From Halocaridina rubra (lineage: Eukaryota; Arthropoda; Malacostraca; Decapoda; Atyidae): a stretch of DNA of 25,508 nucleotides. Below, piece after piece: positions 1 through 25,508 of the stretch. Made by a program: the position numbers and the translations under genes. The first letter of the stretch is position 1. The number at the start of each line of letters is the position of its first letter. Where the stretch lies: NCBI GenBank assembly GCA_037179515.1, contig JAXCGZ010021556.1, forward strand, positions 15,001 through 40,508, given 5' to 3'. The notes under the pieces are model-generated. The model saw only the letters and a program-made list of their open reading frames with translations. It made no database searches and was not told the origin of the DNA.

Positions 1-754
1 ATGTGTTGTTACTTTATAAGCCTTAAGTCCACACACTGTCCATGCATATTCGCTAAATGCCACGAAGAACAGATACTTTCATATTTTATTTGTGTAAATT
101 GTTTACAGATGTGTTGGAATCTCATTGGAGAATTATTTTTACTATACAAGTAATGAACCATTTAATTATATTTTAATTTTATTTGCAGAAGCTTTAAAAC
201 AGACACATTGATGCCTAGTATCTTAACTGTTCTTCCTAGTGCAGCTGGTACCTTGCCAATTTCTATATGTGTACTCATTATGACTGTTAAAGTAGCAAGG
301 GGTGGGAGCTAGTAAAACCCAGTTCCTTCCTTTCAAAATTTCACATTTTCGCCACTCAGAAAAGAGGGCCCGAGTCTCATTGCTTATATATAATATACTG
401 GTCAATAACTCTTCAATCCAGCGGGAATCAGATATGTAAGAATGTTAATAATTGTCCTTTGTGAAATAATTTTTTTCCACAGACTGGGTTTTAATCTGTT
501 CCATTAACACAAAAATAAAAATATCTAGCTTCCTATTTTTACTGTGTTGCTGTCCTTTTTAAGGAGTAATTCCTACAGTAACTATACATACATCTATGCT
601 GATATGAATTTGGACCCAACTTTCCCTACATAAGCTGAAACTATACGATAAATTCACTTACTCTATTGATTATATTCACAATGCGGAATAATGTCAATAA
701 TCGCCTCATTATTTTTGAAATCTCGTGAGTTTAAACCTCTTAGTAAAAATATAT

Positions 755-756
<2 letters not shown>
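1..756. other. Non-coding DNA 3' of TMTC1, no gene seen
   Basis: AT-rich unique-looking sequence with no convincing coding frame on either strand. It lies downstream of the TMTC1 stop, so part may be 3' UTR. A minus-strand AATAAA (TTTATT on plus) is at about 178-183. No repeat family recognised. Confidence 0.5.
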
Positions 757-833
<77 letters not shown>

Positions 834-840
834 TATATAT
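757..840. repeat. (TA)n microsatellite
   Basis: An 84-bp near-pure TA tract with one register slip near 825. It lies 3' of the TMTC1 stop, possibly within the transcript. Confidence 0.97.
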
Positions 841-925
841 CTCCATGTCACCTAGAAGCAAAATTCTCTTATTTACACATACACGTAGATGTGATCTCAT
901 GAAATATATTATTTTATAGATATTT

Positions 926-1146
<221 letters not shown>

Positions 1147-1392
1147 GAATAAATACATATATTTTATAATGAAGAGCTTAAGATATAATTTACAGTTTGG
1201 TAAGTCATTTTAAAGTTCTAAAATCATTGGTATTTAAATATAATTTCTGTGGCACATTCACTATGTGTTTATCAGAGTCTCTGAGGCTTGATTTTCTCTT
1301 CTTTCTCCTTTTCTTTCATCGTCTCCTCTACTGTCATTATCATAAGTATCGTGCCCTCTTTATCATTGCTTGAGATGATATTTTGCATATGA

Positions 1393-25461
<24,069 letters not shown>

Positions 25462-25508
25462 CTAGGAAAGATCATCACAAAAACATCTTTTATTATATGT
25501 TCAGTTCC

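Noticed and set aside
223..405. 60-codon minus-strand open frame near the left edge
   Set aside because: Short, no recognisable domain, and it lies past the TMTC1 stop in AT-rich sequence; length is within chance.

Overview
The window is a stretch of animal genomic DNA, most likely from an arthropod and probably a decapod crustacean. The reasons are: spliced exons of a metazoan gene with consistent intron phases, about seventeen (TA)n or compound microsatellites often near 100 bp long, and several non-LTR retrotransposons in the introns. The species call is inference; the repeat structure and the exons are read directly.

One host gene runs the full length on the minus strand. I join thirteen exons (25461 down to 1393) whose phases fit at every junction. 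They give the C-terminal 624 residues of a TMTC protein (transmembrane and TPR repeat-containing, ER O-mannosyltransferase family), best matching TMTC1. The five upstream exons carry the conserved membrane/DUF1736 part and the eight downstream exons carry the TPR array and stop codon. The N-terminal catalytic part lies beyond position 25508. One intron uses a GC donor.

The introns are filled with mobile DNA. The 11.3 kb intron between 18092 and 6743 holds an RTE-like LINE (A, minus, 7088-13685), split by a younger Jockey/CR1-superfamily LINE (B, minus, about 8769-12241). It also holds a second degenerate copy of the A family (C, plus, 14065-16505), a small 3' fragment (D, about 17393-17575), two foldback elements (13788-13962 and 16621-16770) and a tRNA-like repeat (17036-17186). 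The next intron holds a nearly intact CR1-clade LINE (E, plus, 19652-22538) ending only 18 nt from a TMTC1 splice donor. The first visible intron carries three copies of a tRNA-like repeat unit, two of them forming 256-nt inverted arms (23975-24496).

The most interesting pattern is that almost every module in the large intron is bounded on both sides by a (TA)n array. The two A-family LINE copies end in the same kind of G/C hairpin directly followed by (TA)n, with a paired substitution that preserves the stem. This suggests a LINE whose 3' tail is (TA)n, plus small elements that insert into or travel with (TA)n, comparable to rice Micron elements. No single gene here is a new enzyme; the candidate novelty is this (TA)n-centred mobile element community.
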